A stretch of DNA of 42,813 nt from contig JAPTJF010000508.1 of the NCBI GenBank assembly GCA_029339195.1, positions 1-42,813 on the forward strand. The letters run 5' to 3'. Under the pieces are notes generated by a model. The model searched no databases and was not told the origin of the DNA. It saw only the letters and a program-made list of their open reading frames with translations. Source of the DNA: Micractinium sp. NFX-FRZ. Taxonomy: Eukaryota; Chlorophyta; Trebouxiophyceae; Chlorellales; Chlorellaceae. The position numbers and the translations under genes are program-made. Shown piece after piece: positions 1-14,565 of this stretch (within the stretch, counting starts at the first letter, position 1; the number at the start of each line of letters is the position of its first letter).

Positions 1-75
<75 letters not shown>
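1..75. repeat. Homopolymer G run at the window edge
   Basis: Positions 1 to 75 are uninterrupted G, and position 75 also serves as the first base of the first readable codon of the LRR gene. A pure 75-base G tract directly abutting coding sequence is more likely an assembly or sequencing artefact (or a collapsed G-rich repeat) than native exon. It hides the 5' part of the first gene. Confidence 0.95.
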
Positions 76-78
<3 letters not shown>

Positions 79-1337
79 TGCTGCCGCGGCTGCGCTCGCT
101 GTGCCGCTGGCTGCTGTCGCGGGCGGCGCAGCACGTGCTGCGGCTGTCGCTTGAGGTGGATGATGTGCCAGAAGACGAAGATTGTGAGGCCGTGACTCTG
201 GTCGCCGCCATGGCGGCTGCCTGCGGCGGCAGCCTGCAGCAGCTGCGCCTGCTGACGCGCTTACCCATGCAGTGCAGCAGCTGGCTGCTGGCGCTGCGGC
301 ACCTGCGGCACCTGCAGCTCGATCTGCCTGGCATCCATGCCAGCTTCAGCGCGCCCCTGCACCTCCTGACAGCTTTGGAGTCGTTTCACCTGCGGGGGAG
401 AACGGTGGGATTTGAGGCCACTGCCACCCTGCCGCGCTCCATCACCTGGCTCCAGCTGGGCGGCGGCACAGAGACCCTGCCACACCAGGTGGGGCTGACG
501 TCTCACACCGCTGCCACGCTGCTGCTGCCATCTACCCGACTGTCTCAGCCACTGAGCTGCATGGCTTGCACCCCGTGTGGTGGCTCCTGCCTGCCACTGC
601 AGGCGACAGGCCTCACGCGCCTCCACACCCTGATCCTGACCCACCCTACCTACGGCGGCACAGCCTACCAGCTGCTCCACCTCACCAGCCTGCGCCGCCT
701 GGTGCTCGTCAGCTGCCACCCGCCCAACTGCCTCACGGGGCTGACACGCCTTGAAGCGCTGGGAGTCATTGGTATGCACGGCTTGCATTCTGAAGATGGT
801 GCCATGGTGCGCGCCTTGCTGCCCCGCCTTGCGGGCAGCCTGACCTGCCTGGTGCTGAGTGGCGTGTGGGGCCTCCCCCACCCGCCGCCAGAGCTCACCC
901 GCCTCACTCGGCTGAGGCGCTTCTGCTGGGCCCCAGAGTCCATTGATTGCCTGTATGAAGACGGGGAGGCACTGCCTGGCGGCGAGTGGATGGCACACCT
1001 GCCGTGGCTGGCCGCTCCAGCCCACACAATCGCGCGCAGCATGCCGGCACTGGACGCCGCCCGCAGCCTGGAGCACCTTGGTATCACGCAGCACATCCCC
1101 ACCAGTTGCGCCAACGAGCCCGTGGCTGTCGCCCTGCAGTGGGCTGCGCGCCACCCTCCGCTGCGCTCGCTGGAGATCGAGGCAGACCACAGCGTGCTGG
1201 GCAGCCTCTTCTTTGCCGCGTTGCCCGCGTTGCAGCGCCGCCCAGACATCGCCGTGACAGACAACCAGTTGCTCTCTGCAGATGTGCACCTGTGCAAAGT
1301 GTGTGTGGGCCCCAGGCCAGCTGAATCGTGGGTGTAA
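75..1337 (+). CDS. Leucine-rich-repeat protein, 5'-truncated
   Basis: The reading frame is open from the G run to TAA at 1335-1337. The product is Leu-rich with loosely repeated LRR-like units of the form LRxLxxLxL, for example ALRHLRHLQLDLPG, LTRLHTLILTHP and LTSLRRLVLVSC. Similar LRR or F-box/LRR-type proteins are abundant in green algae, and usually act as protein-binding scaffolds. The start is lost in the G run; the GTG at 135 is only an internal codon. Bases 489-602 look like a 114-base intron (CAG/GTGGGG to CTGCAG/GCG) that happens to be in frame and stop-free; removing it joins LPHQ to ATGLTRLHTL and restores repeat spacing. No F-box, kinase or membrane segment is visible in the part present. 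Exact family and function cannot be assigned. Confidence 0.7.
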
Positions 1338-2085
1338 GCAGACAACACCCATGCTAGAAAGCAGGTACCCATCACCTACCATACCCAAGCAAAGACCAAC
1401 CTTCCTACTGAGCCATGGCTTGTGCCCCGTCTGGGAAGTGCTTCCTGTTCCTTTGTTTGCTTTCACAAGTTTGTTCATCGCTTCCGTTTGCCTGCAACCT
1501 CCTTTTCCCCATCCACAACGTTGCACGCTTGCACAGTGCTTCGTGCCACCAACGCCCTGCCTGCACCTCTACAAAGCTCGTCGGCAGTAGTCTGCAGCGT
1601 ATGCCTGTAGCGCTCCCATTCCACGCTGTCACACACTGGTGTACGCTGCTGCCCATGGCTACCTGGTCAGTCGAGCTTGTACACATTGAATGATGTAATA
1701 CGTGTCCTGCTTTGCTTCTTTGAGACGAGAAAGCACAGCTCAAGGCTGCATGCGAACTGGCAGTGCGAGAGGGGCGGTATGCGGGTAGAACAGCGCGCAT
1801 CCTTGAGCACCTGTGAGGGCTGCACCGCTGCGCTGCGCCTGCTGCGGTGCCCCCTCGTCCCCAGCAGGGCTGCCAACCCACTGCTGTGTCGTGGGCAGAG
1901 GTGCTCGAGTTGCCAGACGCCACTGCCAGCTGTGTTTGGCACATAAGTGGAGCAGGTGAATGGAGGGGCAGCAGACCTCAATCCAGCCAAGCCTGACGCT
2001 GTTCTGCTAGGCACGCGGCTGGCCCGCTCACTGGGACAGCCGCACCTGCGCCCAACATCAGCGCTGCCAGCCCCACCACCCGCCG
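1338..2085. other. Convergent intergenic region (3' ends of LRR and aminotransferase genes)
   Basis: This spacer lies between the stop of the plus-strand LRR gene and the stop of the minus-strand aminotransferase. It is less GC-rich than the flanks. TGTAA, the usual green-algal polyadenylation motif, occurs at 1694-1698 on the plus strand and could end the LRR transcript. No conserved coding frame or RNA gene was recognised. Confidence 0.5.
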
Positions 2086-5938
<3,853 letters not shown>

Positions 5939-8876
5939 CTAGGCCTTCAAATTTATCATGGACAGCTCCTCTGCCACCTGGGCGCCAGCTGGCGTGGGCG
6001 GGTAGCCCGCCGCGCCTGGAGCAGCCGCAAACTGCCCCAGCGGCTGCAGCACCACATCCGAGGCTATCTGGCTGAAGACGGTGGAAGAGACACGCCAGGT
6101 GGGGCGACCTTCTGCACGTGCTCGCTCCGCCGCCGCCTGCGTCTCCTCCGTGCACACCACCTGGGGGCAGGGAGGGACGGGACGGGTTGAAAAGGGAGTT
6201 AACGTGCATCAGGTGTGGGGTTGCAGGATAGACAGGCAATGCCTGGGTATGGGTTGGAGGCGTTGGCATCCACCAGCCCACAACCTGCCCCCGCCCGCCA
6301 CCCTGCCCCGTACCTCGTGGTACCCCGCCTTGACAGCGCCGCCCGTCAGCCACTCCATCTGCTTGCCCGCCTGCAAGCACACAGGGCGCCGCCGTGCGTG
6401 AGAGCGGGAGGCTGCATGGCGGAGGTGCTGGCATCTGTCGGTCATTGGCAACAGGCCTGCCTGGCGCAGGCGGGCCCCCGCTGCCCAGGGCGGCACGCAC
6501 CTGCAGCAGCAGGCACCCCTCTGGGATGCGCACGGGGATGCGCCGCCCGTCGGCCAGCCACGCAAACAGCCCAGGGTAGCCTGCAGGGGGCAAAGGAAGG
6601 TGGGACAAAATGCATCGGCGCCGGCTCCACAGCTGTGGCATGGCAACCATCTGAAACAGTCCAGCTTGCTGCCCTGCTTCTGCTGCCGCTGCTGCCAACA
6701 GCAGCGGCGGGCGCCCATCATTCTGTGACTGAGAAGGTGACGTTGACAAGCCTAGCAACCCACGTGAGCGGCCATGGATGGTGAGGAAGTTCAGGTCGTA
6801 ATGGAAGCCGGCAAACACAGTGCCCAAGGCGCCGTGTGCCGCCAGGTCAGAGCCTGTGAGTGCCGAGCAAGGGGGAGGCGGGGCATGGTGGATTGTTGTC
6901 ACAGCCCGGTTTCAAGGGGCCTGAGATGCGCGGGCAGTGCAGCTGCAACATGCTGACAGCCCCGGGCAACCACCATTGCAAGCTGGTCACGAAAGCAGGA
7001 CGCCAGCAAAGTCCGGGCGGATTGGCAGGCAACAGTGAGCAGGCAGGCAGGCAAGCAGCAAGCAAGCAGATGGACAGGCAGGCAAGCAGCAAGCAAGCAG
7101 ATGGACAGGCAGGCAAGCAGGCAAGCAAGTAGATAGACAGGCAGGCAGGCAGGCAAGCAAGTAGATAGACAGGCAGGCAGGCAGGCAAGATGACAGCAGC
7201 TGGGCAGCGCACCCGTGGGCGCCAGCAGGTGCGGCGCGTGCAGCATGCGCGAGGTGAAGGCGTCTGGCTGCAGCCCAAAGCCGCGCGCCGCCATCTCCGC
7301 CACGGTGGACACAGCCCCCAGCATCTTGCCTGCAACGGCGTGGTTTGTGTCGGCATAAGCAGAGGCATGAGCGGAAGGAGTGGCGCAGCGTGGCAGCAGC
7401 TGGACGGCGTACAAGCAGGCACAAGCGGGGGGGCTGGCGCCACAGTGGCAGCCCACGTGGCAGAGGAATGGCAAAACTCACTCGTCGCCAGCACGTCGGT
7501 CAGTGCCTAGCCCTCCCTCAGCCCACCGCTCCTCTCTAACAACCCACTCAAGCCCCCAGCCTCCCGTGCACTCACCGCCCCAGCCGTCCATGACCTGCCG
7601 CCACTCTGGGAAGGCAGCGGGCACCACCGGTTCAGCATTCAGTTCCTGAAAGCGCGTGCTGCTGGGACGCTGGCCTAGCCGCCAGAAGAAGCGCCACTGC
7701 AGGCAGGCAGGGAGACAGGCGGCGGGCGCGCAGGCCCTGGAAGCGCTGAGGGTGGTGCTGCAGACTAGCGCCAAGTAGGGCGGCAGGAAGTGGCAGCACG
7801 TGAGAAGGTACAGGTCGGCCAAGGGTGATGCTGATTGCTGCTAGATAAACCTGCTGGCTCCAGCTGGCACCAAGCTGCTAAATCAGAGCCCGGTGCACGG
7901 CACCCCACCCACCTTCACGTCTGCGCCGGTTGGCGTGGTGGGGCGGTCGGCGGGCGCCAGCGAGGCGGAGTGTGCCAGGATGGCAGGGTCCCGAAGGCAG
8001 CGGGGCTTCTCCACGCCCTCGGGCGTGGCTCCCACCTGCAGGGGGCAGGGCAGGTGGCGGGCACTGGAGGCAATGGTGACGCGAGGTGACGTCATGCACT
8101 CCCACATAAGGCTTCAAATGTGCTGCTGGCCTGGCCTGTGCAAGGCCCGTGCAAGGCCCTGCCACAGGAGTGTGCACCACGCACCCTGTGCCCCATGCCA
8201 GCCAACCCCCAGCCCATCATTGGCCGCCGCACCCGGATGTCGCCAGCTCAAGCTCACGCACCTGATACGCCAGGTCAGCGCGCACATCAGCCATCTTGGC
8301 CTCTGTCGGCTGGCTGAAGTAGCGCTCCATGAGGGACAGGAAGCCGTCATTGTCTGATGTGTCCACTCGAGGGTCCCGCACCACCAGGGCGGACGAGCGG
8401 CGCAGGCAGCTGGCCAGGGCGGCGCACAGGCGCGCCGCCTCGGGGCTGCTTGGGTCTGAGAGAAAGACGCCCAAGTCGAAGACGGGCAGCGATTCGCACA
8501 GCGGGTTGGGCTCCATGCCGGGCTGAAGAAGCGGGGAGGAAGGCGGGTGAGGCAGGGCAAAGAGAGGCAGGGTGGAGTGGAGGGGGGACCGGGTGGAGCC
8601 GGAGCCAGGCGGGGCAACCGAGGGGGCGCCGCAGCATGCGGGAGGGCAGAGCACCGTAAGATTGCAACAGCTCCAGACAGGCATGCGAGACTTGGTGCAG
8701 CAAAGCGGCTGAGCCACACAGGCAGCAACAGAGCACAGCACGCAAACCTGAATGAGCGTGGGCCCCTGGGCTGCCGCCCGAGCGCCGCCGCTGCTGGCCT
8801 GCAGCTGCACTGTCGGGGCGTCCCAGGCGGCAGTCGCGCCCGCCTTTAGCTGCTGCGGTTCCAAGCTGGAGGCCAT
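5939..8876 (-). CDS. 2-oxoglutarate/Fe(II)-dependent oxygenase, isopenicillin-N-synthase-like
   Basis: Nine exons: 8876-8748, 8522-8262, 8035-7913, 7696-7576, 7329-7213, 6853-6764, 6580-6501, 6370-6314, 6160-5939; all GT-AG; 399 residues. An N-terminal DIOX_N-like part (LPVFDLGVFL near residue 56, then an SSALVVRDPRVD stretch) precedes a double-stranded beta-helix core. The HxD pair is His268/Asp270 in GFHYDLNFLTIHG, the distal histidine is probably His325 in AGYHEVV, and Arg349-Val-Ser351 matches the RxS co-substrate motif. All iron and 2-oxoglutarate ligands therefore seem intact, so it should be active. The distance from His325 to the RxS motif is longer than usual, with an Ala/Arg/Glu-rich loop. 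Substrate unknown; no cluster of biosynthetic genes surrounds it. The start at 8876 adds a 43-residue exon; an ATG at 8516 in exon 2 is an alternative. It shares a short divergent promoter with the golgin gene. Confidence 0.85.
7040..7189. repeat. GCAGGCAAGCA-type minisatellite in oxygenase intron 5
   Basis: Tandem blocks of GCAGGCAAGCAGCAAGCAAG followed by CAGATGGACAG (two copies), then GCAAGCAAGTAGATAGACAG followed by GCAGGCAGGCAG (two copies). The array lies in the intron between exons 5 and 6 and does not overlap either splice site. Confidence 0.85.
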
Positions 8877-9241
8877 GGGGTGCGGGGCCGTCCACGAGGC
8901 CTGGGAGAGGAGCTCGCAAACTTGAGCGGGCCAAGCGCTGCGCTTCCTGCTTGGACACGGCTGGGGAGGGACCGTCGCACCGGCCGGTGAGCAAAGCTGG
9001 GCATAGATCACCCGTCACGTTCAAATTGGCGCAGGAGACAAAGCCTTGGTAGGGCACAGCACGACAGCACGGCCTCTGGCATGGGATGGACCCCCGTTTT
9101 CGCTGCGAATCGCACGCCACTGGTGTGCACCGTGTCCATCTGCTGGCAGTAGAGCCGCACGCATACCCTGCACTCTGCATAGCGTCCCAGAGCCCGAGAA
9201 ACCAAGGTGGTTGGCCCCAGCTTCTTCCCGACAGGCCCAAA
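8877..9241. promoter_or_regulatory. Bidirectional promoter region, oxygenase (-) and golgin (+)
   Basis: Only 365 bases separate the divergent ATGs at 8876 (minus) and 9242 (plus), so both promoters and 5' UTRs must fit here unless the real starts differ. No convincing TATA box was seen. It is moderately GC-rich without repeats. Confidence 0.5.
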
Positions 9242-12200
9242 ATGTCGGAGGACGTCGAGGAGCTCAAGGCCAAGCTGAGCAAGGTGAGCTTGGGGGGCCG
9301 CCGCTGGGCTGCAACGTGCTGTTCTCTGCCGCCGCCCGTCAGCCCCGCCTGCCAGCGCCGCGCCCATGTTTGCCACCCATGCTCACAAAACTGTCCTTGC
9401 AGGCGGTGGCCAAGGGCAAGGCTCAGTACCAGGAGTTGGTGCGGGTGAAGCAGCGGCAGGCGGAGCTTGAAACGCGGGTCACAGACCTCGACGCGGCGCT
9501 GGCGTCCGCGGCTGAGCAGCGCCAGCAGGCGCAGGCCAACGGCGAGCACCCACCTGCTGCTGAGCATGGAGACGAGGTGCAGGAGCTGCAAGCCAAGCTG
9601 GAGAAGGTGGGTGCTGCAGGCAGATTGCAGGTGGCACACACGTGCTGCTCCGTTTTTGCAGGCCATCAACCTCAACTGTATCAGGCGGATGAATGAGCGG
9701 GGAATTTGCAGAGTGGGCCAATGAACCACCCATGCCCTCATCGCGTACCGCTCTGTATATCCGGCTGCACCCTTCCGCCCCTGAGCTGCCGCCTGATAAC
9801 CAGTGCAACTCACACACACGTCTGGGCGGCTGTTGCCTCAAGCCCCTGCTCACGCTCCACACCTCATCCCCTGGGCCTCCCCTGCTGCTGCCCTGTTCTT
9901 AGGCGGTTGCCAAGGGCAAGCGGCAATACGAGGTGTTCAAGAAGCGGCAGTCTGAGCTGGAAGCCAAGGTGGTAGAGCTGAGCGACGCCCTCGCAGCAGC
10001 CCAGTCCACCGCCTCGGCAGCTGCAGCAGACGAGGTGGAGCACCTTCATGCACAGGCAGACACAGCAGCTGCAGCAGCCGCGGCTCTGGAGGCCGCCGCG
10101 GCGGCAAAGGATGAGCAGCTGGCAGCGGCGGCCGCCGCGTTGGCGGCTGCACAGGAGGAAGCGCGAGCACGGGGCGAGGCGCTAGCGACGGCGCAGGCTG
10201 AGCTGGCAGAGGCGGCAAAGCGGCAGGAGCGGCTGGCAGCGGTGGTGGAGGCGGCGCAGGAGGCGGCGGAGCGGCAGCAGGAGGCGCTGCGCGAGGCCAC
10301 CGAGGCAGCGGCGCAGTATCAGGCCGGGGAGGGCGCTGAGCTGGCTGCGGCCCGGCAGCAGGCTGCTGAGCTGGCGGCACAGGTGGCAGGGCTGCAGGAG
10401 CAGGTAACAGCTCTAGAGCAGCGTGAGGCAGTTGAGGCGCGGCAGCATGAGGCGGTGGTGGTGCAGCAGCGGGAGCTGGCTGCAGCTGGCGAGGCGCAGG
10501 AGGTGGCGCTGGCAGCTGCCCGGCAGGAGGCTGCTGAGCTGGCCGCTGAAGTGCAGCGTTTGAAGGACCAGCTGGCAGGCCAAGGGGAGGGCGGTGCGGA
10601 GGCGGGCCAACCGGCGGCAGCAGAGGAGCAGGCTGCTGAGCTGGCAGCAGCCCAGCAAGAGGCAGCTGAGCTGGCAGCTGAAGTGCACCGCCTGAAGGAG
10701 CAGCTTGCCTCCGAGTTGAAGGAGGATGGCGGTGAGCTGGCGGCGGCGGCAGCGCAGCGTGCGGAAGAGGAGGCACGGCAGCAGGTGGCAGCAGCAGAGG
10801 CGCGGGCTGCTGCGCTGGCAGCTGAGGTGGAGCGCCTCGAACAGCAGCTGGCAGCGCAGGCAGAGGTTGGGGAGGAGGCTGCAGCAGCGGCAGCGCAGCG
10901 TGCAGACGAGGAGGCACGGCAGCAGGTGGCGGCAGCAGAGGCGCAGGCTGCTGAGCTGGCTGCCCAGGTGGCGGCACTGCAGGGCGAGCTGGAGGCTGTT
11001 CAGGCACAGCGTGCGGCCGAGGCGGAGGCCGCGGCTGAGCTGGCACGCCAGGTGGACGAGGCACGCACCGAGTCGTCCTCAGCAGGGCCGCTGCGTGCGC
11101 AGCTGGAGGCAGCCAATGCGGACATCAAAGCGCAGCTGGAGGCGGCGCAGCAGCGCATCTCGCAGGCGGAACAGCAGCTGGCAGAGGCGGCGAGCAGCGC
11201 AGGCGAGGGCGAGGGAGGCAAGGGCGGTGCCGGCGCTGTGGCAGTGGCGGAGGCCGTGGCTGCGGCGGTTGCGGTGGCTGCTGCCCAGCACCGGCAGGAG
11301 ATGGAGGAGCTGCAGGAGCAGCTGATGGTGCTGCAGGAGGCGCTGGAGACGGCGGCGCTGCGGGTAAGGCGGGACGGGGGCTTGCGAGGCTGAGTGAGGT
11401 GTTGGGGGGCCGGGTTGAGGGCTGGGTTGGGCCACGTGGTTGCAGGCAGCGCTGGAGGCAGGCGGCGGTGTGTGTGAGGGCGGGGTGGGGCAGCGGGAGC
11501 GAGGTTGGGGGCTGTGTTGCAGTCCTCAGCTCGCGCACACTGCCTGTGTCTGCCCTGCAACCTTCTGAGACCAGTGCAGAGGCCTGCCACTATGGCTCAG
11601 CACTGCCTGCAGCGCAGCTCTGGCCTGCCACACTGTGCATCGGCTCTCCTCCCACTGCCTGTCTCGCTGCCCGTCCATCACTGCTACTGCTCAATGCTTG
11701 CTGCTGCTGCTGCTGCTGCTCACTGCTTGCTGCTGCTCATCAAAGTGTTGCTGCTGCCGCCGCCCCCGCAGATCCAGGTTGCCGAGGAGCGGGCAGAGGC
11801 GGCGGTGAGCCGTGCAGAGGCGGCCGACACGGAGGGCGGCTCCCTGCGGCGCAGGCTTGCCGAGGCCGAGGGCCGGCTGTCGCTGGTGGAAAGCCTGGAG
11901 GCGGAGGCGGCAGAGGCCAAGGAGCGCGCCAGCCTGGCGGAGCAGCAGGCGGGGGAGCTGCGGGAGCGGCTGCGCGGTGCGGCGGCAGAGGCGGACGCGC
12001 AGCAGCGGGGGGTGGAGGCGCTGCGGAGGGAGTTGGGGGAGGCGCGGGCGGCTGCCGCAGCGGCCGGAGCGGCAGCGGAGGAGGCCGCGGCGCAGAGGTG
12101 GGCTGGGTGTGGGCTACGGGTGTCGGGAGTGTGGCGGGGTGGAGCCGGGTGGGATTGGATGGAATGTGGCCTGGCTGAGGCCCAGGTTGCTGACCAGCGG

Positions 12201-13982
12201 TTCGGCAGAGTGTGTCGAAGGGTATTGCAGGGGCGTGCACTGTTGCATGCCCTGCCTAGCCCAGCACTCCCCTGCATGTGCCACCCCCCTGCTGCCATCC
12301 TTCTCATCCCGACCTGCCCACTTTTGCTGACTGCCTGGCATCCTGTGCAGCAAGCTGAGGAAGGATGGCGATCAGGTGCTCAAAGAGGCAGAGGAGAAGA
12401 AGGCGCGTGCAGAGGCTGCACTGGCGGATGCAGCAGCCAAGCAGCAGGAGGCGGAGGGGCGCCTGGCGGCAGCCCAGGAGCTGGAGGCGGGTGCGCAGGC
12501 GCGCGTGGCAGCTGCGGAGTCCAGGGCGGCGGCTGCAGAGGAGGAGGCTGCCAGGTAAGGAAGGGTTGGGTGCAGTCAGACAGGTTACAGGGCTGAAGAG
12601 TGGCTCTGTGAGCTGGGCTTGTACGTAGGGTGGAAGGCACCGGCACTTGCTCTGGCGTGTCCCCACTGCGTGAGATGAGAGAGAAGAGAAAGTGGGGAGG
12701 AAGGAGGCTGTGTGCCTGCCAGCTTAACTGCTTCCACCCCACTGCTTCTTCTGCATACGCTGCCTGCCTTGCTGGCCTGCCTGTCTGCCACCTCGCCAGC
12801 CTGTTGCATCCAAAGCATGGCCTGCTTGCTGACACCATTGCATGCGGTGAAGCCCACCCTCTGCTGTGCCCTGGCTGCTGCCCACCCTGCAGGGCACGTG
12901 CCGAGGATGAGCAGCGGCGGCAGAAGTTCACACTGGTGAGCCAGGCTTTTGGAAAGAAGGAGGAAAGCCTGCTGCAGCGTGTGGAGGCAGCAGAGGCAGC
13001 GGCTGCGCAGGCCGCCGCCGACGCACAGCGTGCACAGCAGGAGCAGCAGCAGCTGGCAGCGGAGGTCACGGCGGCGCAGCAGCGGCTGGCTGCGATGGCA
13101 GCCGAAGCAGAGGCAGCGCTGGCGGCGGCAGTGGCGCCGCTGCAGCAGCAGCTGGCTGCGGCGCAGGAGGCGGCGCAGCAGCACCAGCAGGCGTCGGAGC
13201 AGGCGCGTGCGGAGCTGGAGCAGGCAGCCGAGGAGGCAAGGGAGCTTGCTGCCAGCCTGCAGGCGGCACGGCAGGAGGCGGCCGGCCTGCACAGCCAGCT
13301 GGAGGCGGCGAGCGGCGGGCAGCTGGCGGCTGAGGAGCAGGCGGAGGCGCTGCAGGGGCAGCTGGAGGCTCTGCACGAGCAGCACCGGCTGCTGCAGGAG
13401 GCGGCAGCTGCGGCAGCAGGAAGCACCGACGCTCCGGCGGCCGCCTCCAGCAGGGCTCCCCTGGCTGCTGCCGCCGACAGTGACGGCGTGGAGGCAGCGT
13501 CTGACGAGGCAGATGGGGGCGCCACCGGCAGCAGCACAGCTGGCGGCGCTGCCGGGCTGCTGGCTGAGTGCGAGGCGCTGCGGCAGGCGGCGGCAGATGC
13601 AGAGAAGAAGCTGGCGGCCGGGCTGGCTGTGCAGGCTGCCAAGGTGGCTGCACTGGAGAAGCAGAACCGGGAGCTGAGCTGGCAGGTGGCCATGTTGACA
13701 CGTGGCAGCGGCGCGGGTGGCAGCAGCGGAGGCGCCGCCGGCGTCGGGCGTGTGGGCATTGGCGGACCGCCTGGGTCTGTGGCGCTCCCCATGCCTGCCG
13801 CTCAGCTGGAAGGCAGCAGCGAGCGGCCAGTGGCAGTAGCCGTCGGCTGGGTGCTGCGGCACCGCAAGCATCTGGTGGGTGCATACATGGTGCTGCTGCA
13901 CCTCATTGTCTACACCCTCTCCTCCCTGCTCTCCGCCTGCCGCCACTTCAGCACCACGCCTGCGGCAGGCGCCAGCGGCTGA
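9242..13982 (+). CDS. Tail-anchored coiled-coil Golgi tether, golgin-84/CASP-like
   Basis: Six exons: 9242-9283, 9403-9606, 9903-11363, 11772-12097, 12351-12554, 12893-13982; GT-AG; 1108 residues. Almost the whole length is Ala/Glu/Gln-rich heptad-like coiled coil from about residue 5 to 1000. A Gly/Ser-rich linker follows, then a single C-terminal membrane segment at about residues 1073-1093, HLVGAYMVLLHLIVYTLSSL, with a short tail. The Tyr-x4-His pattern inside the segment (Y and H of YMVLLH) is characteristic of the golgin-84, CASP and giantin group of cis-Golgi tethers; this is the main basis of the call. Exons 2 and 3 both begin AVAKGK and both follow an exon ending KLxK, an old internal exon duplication. 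Orthology to golgin-84 rather than CASP is not settled, because coiled coil gives little discrimination. Confidence 0.75.
11697..11746 (+). repeat. CTG-rich tract in golgin intron 3
   Basis: An interrupted (CTG)n run of the form TTGCTGCTGCTGCTGCTGCT, then CACTGCTTGCTGCTGCT, lies about 30 bases before the polypyrimidine tract of exon 4. It is intronic, consistent with the general trinucleotide richness of this region. Confidence 0.75.
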
Positions 13983-14053
13983 GCACAGGATGCTGAACGC
14001 CGCACCGCTTACTGCAAACCCGTTCACGACATCTATCTCTACACCGTGACACC

Positions 14054-14058
14054 TGTAA
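14054..14058 (+). terminator. Candidate TGTAA polyadenylation signal of golgin gene
   Basis: TGTAA, the common green-algal 3'-end motif, 72 bases downstream of the golgin stop. The call rests on motif and spacing only. Confidence 0.45.
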
Positions 14059-14381
14059 ATTCGTGGCCCTGCGGCAGCGGCGCAGTAGGGACAGGTGGGG
14101 CCCGCTGCTGAGTGAGCAGAGGCGGAGAGTGCTGCGCAGTGCCGCCACTGTAAGCAGCGCTCAGAAGACGTGCAGCGCGCGGCATGCCAGTGCCGGTGCA
14201 CCGCGGTGGGCTGCTTGCAGTTAGACATGGATGACCTGGCTGCCACTGTTGGCTGGCTCTCGATGGCTCTTTGAACTGACGGTCGCCACTCTGTCTGTTG
14301 CCAGCAAGGCCATGTTTATGGCAGGACGCCCACTTGCAGTAAAGCTGTATAAACCTGTGGTTCGCGTTTTGTGCATGTTCA

Positions 14382-14409
14382 AAACCTGTCGGAACCCCCC
14401 GGCAGGTTT
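14382..14409. repeat. Inverted repeat (hairpin) AAACCTGTCGG / CCGGCAGGTTT
   Basis: Arms at 14382-14392 and 14399-14409 pair at 10 of 11 positions around a 6-base loop. A further AAACCTGT lies just upstream at 14351-14358. The hairpin is between the golgin stop and the ankyrin start; it could be a transcript 3'-end structure or a palindromic binding site. Confidence 0.7.
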
Positions 14410-14472
14410 AGACTGCAGCTGGCGGAAGTTGTACAGAAGTTGCTAGTATTGCTCTGCCGGCAGCTCACCGCC

Positions 14473-14508
14473 GAGCCAGGAGACACTTGCGCAAGTGCGT
14501 CTCGGCTC
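14473..14508. repeat. Inverted repeat (hairpin) centred on ACTTGCGCAAGT
   Basis: A 12-base perfect palindrome, ACTTGCGCAAGT, is flanked by GAGCCAGGAGAC on the left and GTCTCGGCTC on the right, which pair with one bulge. It lies about 60 bases upstream of the proposed ankyrin-gene ATG, so it is in its promoter or 5' UTR. Confidence 0.65.
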
Positions 14509-14565
14509 AAATGCGGTAGCTGTGGAGTGTACACAAGTCAGCACCGAAGAGGAGGAACAGCGGGC

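Larger units (their letters stand above)
13983..14565 (+). other. Golgin 3' UTR and ankyrin-gene promoter region
   Basis: 583 bases between two plus-strand genes. TGTAA at 14054-14058, 72 bases after the golgin stop, is the likely 3'-end signal. A TATAAA occurs at 14348-14353, about 215 bases before the proposed ankyrin ATG, and two inverted repeats lie between (14382-14409 and 14473-14508). No coding frame in it looks conserved. Confidence 0.45.

Noticed and set aside
261..1526. Long open frame on the minus strand opposite the LRR gene (421 codons)
   Set aside because: High GC makes antisense frames stay open; the translation has no domain or repeat logic, whereas the plus frame gives regular LRR units.
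6999..7200. GCAGGCAAGCA repeats considered as a CRISPR-like array
   Set aside because: The units are contiguous and degenerate, without unique spacers, inside a eukaryotic intron; it is a minisatellite.
8347..9819. 490-codon minus-strand frame crossing the oxygenase/golgin promoter
   Set aside because: It overlaps exons of two well-supported genes in other frames and its composition is that of a shadow frame.
9937..11064. 375-codon minus-strand Pro-rich frame opposite golgin exon 3
   Set aside because: The complement of Ala/Glu/Gln-rich coiled-coil codons reads as Pro/Leu-rich; no independent support.
12585..14246. 553-codon minus-strand frame opposite golgin exons 5-6
   Set aside because: Same reason: a Ser/Cys/Leu/Gln-rich shadow of the coiled-coil coding strand.
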